The notes beneath the pieces were generated by a model. It did not search any database, had not been told where the DNA came from, and saw nothing but the letters and a program-made list of their open reading frames with translations. DNA of 64,000 bases from Thuidium tamariscinum. Lineage: Eukaryota; Streptophyta; Bryopsida; Hypnales; Thuidiaceae. A program made the position numbers and the translations under genes. Below, one piece after another: positions 60,626 through 64,000 of the stretch (within the stretch, counting starts at the first letter, position 1; each line of letters starts with the position of its first letter). The stretch spans positions 24,411,489 through 24,475,488 of the forward strand of contig OX344756.2 of the NCBI GenBank assembly GCA_947034885.2. Direction: 5' to 3'.

Positions 60626-62146
60626 TTAGTGTCATTTAAAGTGTTGACTATTATTGACATTTCATTTTTACCTTTACACTATTTTTTTAATTTAAAGTCA
60701 AAAATTTATTCTCCAATATTTTTTTAATTTTTGCATGCCAAACAAATTCAAAAAAGAAAAATTTAATGCAAAAATTGATTAGAAAATACATGATATTAAA
60801 TCTTAATACTACAAATGATTGGCATGTTTATAGGATTGGACATTAAGAGGGCTTTGTCATCACTTTTGTAGCAATTATAAATGATTTACTATGGGTTGCA
60901 ATAGGGATACAAAGCTTATTAGTTACAATAATAAAAATTTAATTTAGATGGTGGGAGACCTATATGTTGAGGAAGACAAAATGATTAATTTTTATAATAT
61001 TAGGATGAATGCTATTAAATTGATGGATGTTAAATTTAGAATTTAAATAATTTCACCACTAAGGTAGTTAGTCCTATGTAAGCTTTTTTTTTTAAGTTTT
61101 AAATTTGTTGTCAAAATTGGCTTGAGGATGTTTTGTAATTTTGTGAATTGTGATTCAATTCGATTATTGCAAGAAAGTGTAGTGTTTTGCATAATACTCA
61201 TTTTTTTTATTAAAGAATACTATATAATTAGTAACTTTTTTTAAAGTGAAAAATATGTTTGATTTATATACCCCTTAGGAAGAAGGTATCCTAGGAAGGA
61301 AAAGCATAGAAAAATTCTTTAAATAGGAGAACTAGAAAAGTGCGGAATTTCATGGAAATTGTAACCTTCACTATAGTTTCACATTTAAATTGTAAAAAAG
61401 ATAGGAAAACCAATTTTTATAAATTAAAAATTGTCCATTTAGGAAGACTTTGTAGTGAAGAGATTTCACCAAAATATTGATCTTGAAATCATTTTCAATG
61501 TTCAGAATTGTATATGCAAGGGAGCTCTATTTGCATGAAAATAGAAGACATAAAATAATATTTTTTAAAGTGACTTTTGGTAGGCATATGCTTATCTAAC
61601 ATGAAAATAGGCCCTAAAAATCTCATCTCTGTATCATTACTTCTAAGTACTTCTAAATCCAAAAAAAACCCTAAACTGCAAATTGTGACAAATTAGCTAA
61701 ATGAAATATTAAAGGCAAAATAATTTTTGAATTTTTTTGAAAAATAAGGGTTTTGATAACTATCAAGTTAGCAATCTCCATCAAAAAATTCAAATTCAAA
61801 GAGTTAATGCTTTAAGACTTATAGCACATGACAACTCCGTCACTCAAAGTGTGATGCAAAATAGTATAAGTGTTTCTTACCCAATTAGCCTTTAATTTTT
61901 GAAAACAATAGACCATTCTTCTTAACATTTTTAAGCCTTTCAAATAGAATGACTTTGGTGAATGGATTAGTTGAAGTTTGTATTTTTTTCTTGGTCTCTA
62001 TTTGGATAAAGTTAAACTCAAAATATCAAGACCTGTTGCGAAGGCACTTACCTAAAAATGATTTAATTTTTGAATCAATAGGTGCATTCTTCATTTAGCC
62101 TAAAATAATGCTAGAATTAATTCATTGACCTCTACATTCTCTTGGC
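60626..62146. other. AT-rich intergenic DNA
   Basis: Nothing recognised. Confidence 0.5.
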
Positions 62147-62630
62147 ATAAGAGGATTTTTAGCTGGTTTACAAGACTGCGAGTTCCCAAACGCTGGGAAC
62201 ACATTGGGAACTCTGGGAACACAATGCTGATGTGGTCGAGCAACTGCCACATCAGAAAATACTAATTAATTAATTAATTATTATTTTAAAAATATTTTAT
62301 TGAAAAAAATTAAAAATTAAAAGCATTTTCTTTCCTTTTTAAACATTCTGAAATTTTTTGGAAAAAAAAGTTTTTAATGCTTTCAATCTTGGATGCTTGT
62401 AATAGCAGAGGTGAAGATGTGGTGCATGAAAAACAAATAAATATTTCTATTTGTAGAAATTTCAACTAAAATTTTGTCTTACTATTTTCAAAATTTTCAT
62501 TCAATTTTAATATTTTTTTTTCAAAATTCAAAAATTCAGACCAACAGGGGGCTGGTCTGCAGCAGTGGGAACAATTTTTGGGAACACCCCTGAAACAGTC
62601 TTCTTGGGGGCCAGAAATCCTCTTATGGGT
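62147..62630. mobile_element. MITE family M
   Basis: CATAAGAGGATTTTTAGC at 62147 is mirrored by AGAAATCCTCTTATG ending at 62630. The arms contain repeated GGGAACAC phrases (CTGGGAACACATTGGGAAC; GGGAACAATTTTTGGGAACA). The centre is AT-rich. Target duplication is not clear. Non-coding. Confidence 0.55.
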
Positions 62631-64000
62631 TAAGGTTTGACAATTGTATGAAAATTTACTTCTCACCATTTATTGAAGGAACTAAATTTTATTGATGAAT
62701 ATATGAGTAGGGCAAAAACTTTAGACCTTTAAAGTATTAAAAGAATAATAGCATCATTAAAAGATACAAGTTGACAATAAGAATATAAAATTAATTACAT
62801 CCATATGTGATAATGGATTGAAAATGTCATTGTCAAAGTTTTTTTAAACCCTTAATGATCTAAATAGAACAAAAATTTAGGCTCTCAAAAAGTTGGTCCA
62901 AATAATACCATTTTATGGACTTTGTAAAAATGAAGAGTCTAGATGTCTAATTTGTTAGATATGTTCTTTGGGCAAAAACTATGGTATTGATTCTACATTG
63001 ACTTTGGTTTGTGAGAGTCCAAATCCTATCTACAACTACATTCACGTATCAAAATGCTCTCATTCACAATGTATTTAGGGTTTTGGAAGTAGGAATGCTA
63101 CAAAACAAAGTTAGTGCACTTAACTTAGTAACTAGCACCTCCATTAGATTTTGAAAAAGAAAGATTTTTTTTGTGTTAAATGGATAAATCTCACCTAGTC
63201 TACACAATGTAAAATGTTTAAGGTATCTAAGTTAAAGTTATATAAGAGTGACCTATGCAAGTTTAACCTATGTAGTCTCAAAAGTTATATAGGTCTAAGT
63301 TGTATAACTCTAACCTTTGTAAGCCTAACTTATTCACAAAACTTCACACAACTTGTAACTCTCTTGCTACTTGTAGTCCTTATACTTTGAAATTGCTGAC
63401 CAAAATTGAGTATTGTAAGTACATGAAAAAACATGGATGTCATGAACTAAGATTTTGTTATTTCTCATACAAATCTTTCCTTTGAAAATAGAACTATAAT
63501 ATAACAAATTAATCACAATGCAAATATGTTCAATCAAATATGAAAAAAAGAACAAAAAAGAAAGACTTGGTTTTAGAGGTTTTGGTACTATAATTCTTCA
63601 ATGCTAAAACTTGTAGAACTTCACAGTCAAAAATCTTGTTATGGAGGTGACCTTTGTCATAAAGTTGCACTACAACATTTTAATGGAAGTCATAGGTGTC
63701 TTAGCAAACAAAATTTATACTAACAATTGTGCAAAGAATCAAATCTGAATTTTGTTTTTGGCTTCAATTGTACATGAAGCCAAGGATGTCTATTGATACT
63801 CAAGAAATTTATTTTACTAAAGTCTCTTCATTGTACGAATGTATGAAAGCTTGTAGTAATATGTCATCACTCTTAAAGCCAACATGCTTTTCACCAAGCA
63901 AAATTAAAATTAAAAAAATTAGCATTTTAGTAGTTGGACAACCTTATCATGTTGCCAAGTTTTGGTGGAGGATGAATTTTATTCCAAAACTCTCATCAAT
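62631..64000. other. AT-rich intergenic DNA to the window end
   Basis: Nothing recognised. Confidence 0.5.

Noticed and set aside
1-64000. tRNA or rRNA genes
   Set aside because: No GGTTCGAATCC-type T-arm with a foldable cloverleaf and no rRNA core sequence was noticed on reading; a tRNAscan run would settle it.

Overview
The window looks like a mostly intergenic, repeat-rich, AT-rich stretch of a land-plant nuclear genome carrying one convincing protein-coding gene. That gene (55080-58406, + strand) encodes a plant GATA-type zinc-finger protein of the GATA26/27 kind. This class joins an N-terminal C-X2-C-X18-C-X2-C finger to a C-terminal DEUBAD/ASXH helical region. The class, the plant-style introns and the repeat landscape point to a land plant. 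Divergence from the seed-plant GATA26/27 sequences I remember makes a non-seed plant (bryophyte, lycophyte or fern) plausible, but the species is not determined. No rRNA, tRNA, CRISPR array, prophage or other intact host gene was recognised.

Layout. 0-46 kb is a mosaic of short non-coding transposable elements in AT-rich DNA, often nested or abutting. The dominant class is a set of roughly 0.7-1 kb elements that begin TTAACCCCTAAA and end in the complement of that. They fall into sub-families A (seven copies), B (three), C (three), D, F and G (two). By my interval sums they occupy about 15 kb, close to a quarter of the window. TTAA at both ends and three uninterrupted paralogous sites support insertion at TTAA with duplication of those four bases, as piggyBac-type transposases do. 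They have no coding capacity. Other families are TA-flanked MITEs (E, including a 486-bp snapback dimer, and Q), GC-ended hairpin elements (I, J, P), longer inverted-repeat elements (L, M, N, R, U), and a minisatellite-bearing family T whose start resembles plant Helitron ends. 34.8-35.2 kb is a minisatellite. 35.7-37.5 kb has an unexplained scatter of a short phrase around AGTGATTGG. 46.7-47.9 kb is a GC-richer island of unknown nature.

51.2-59 kb is the gene region: a GC-rich promoter and leader, a likely 2.2-kb leader intron, then seven coding exons. TTAA elements and most MITEs are absent from here; the last ones lie just upstream (B3 to 48.8 kb, L to 51.2 kb). 59-64 kb is again AT-rich intergenic DNA with one T copy and one MITE (M).

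The most interesting points are: (1) the TTAA-specific non-autonomous superfamily with natural pre-insertion sites; (2) the construction of its interiors from a degenerate, roughly 150-190-bp tandem module shared between sub-families; (3) a first coding intron in the GATA gene that is 162 nt, stop-free and in frame, so its retention would insert 54 residues inside the zinc finger.
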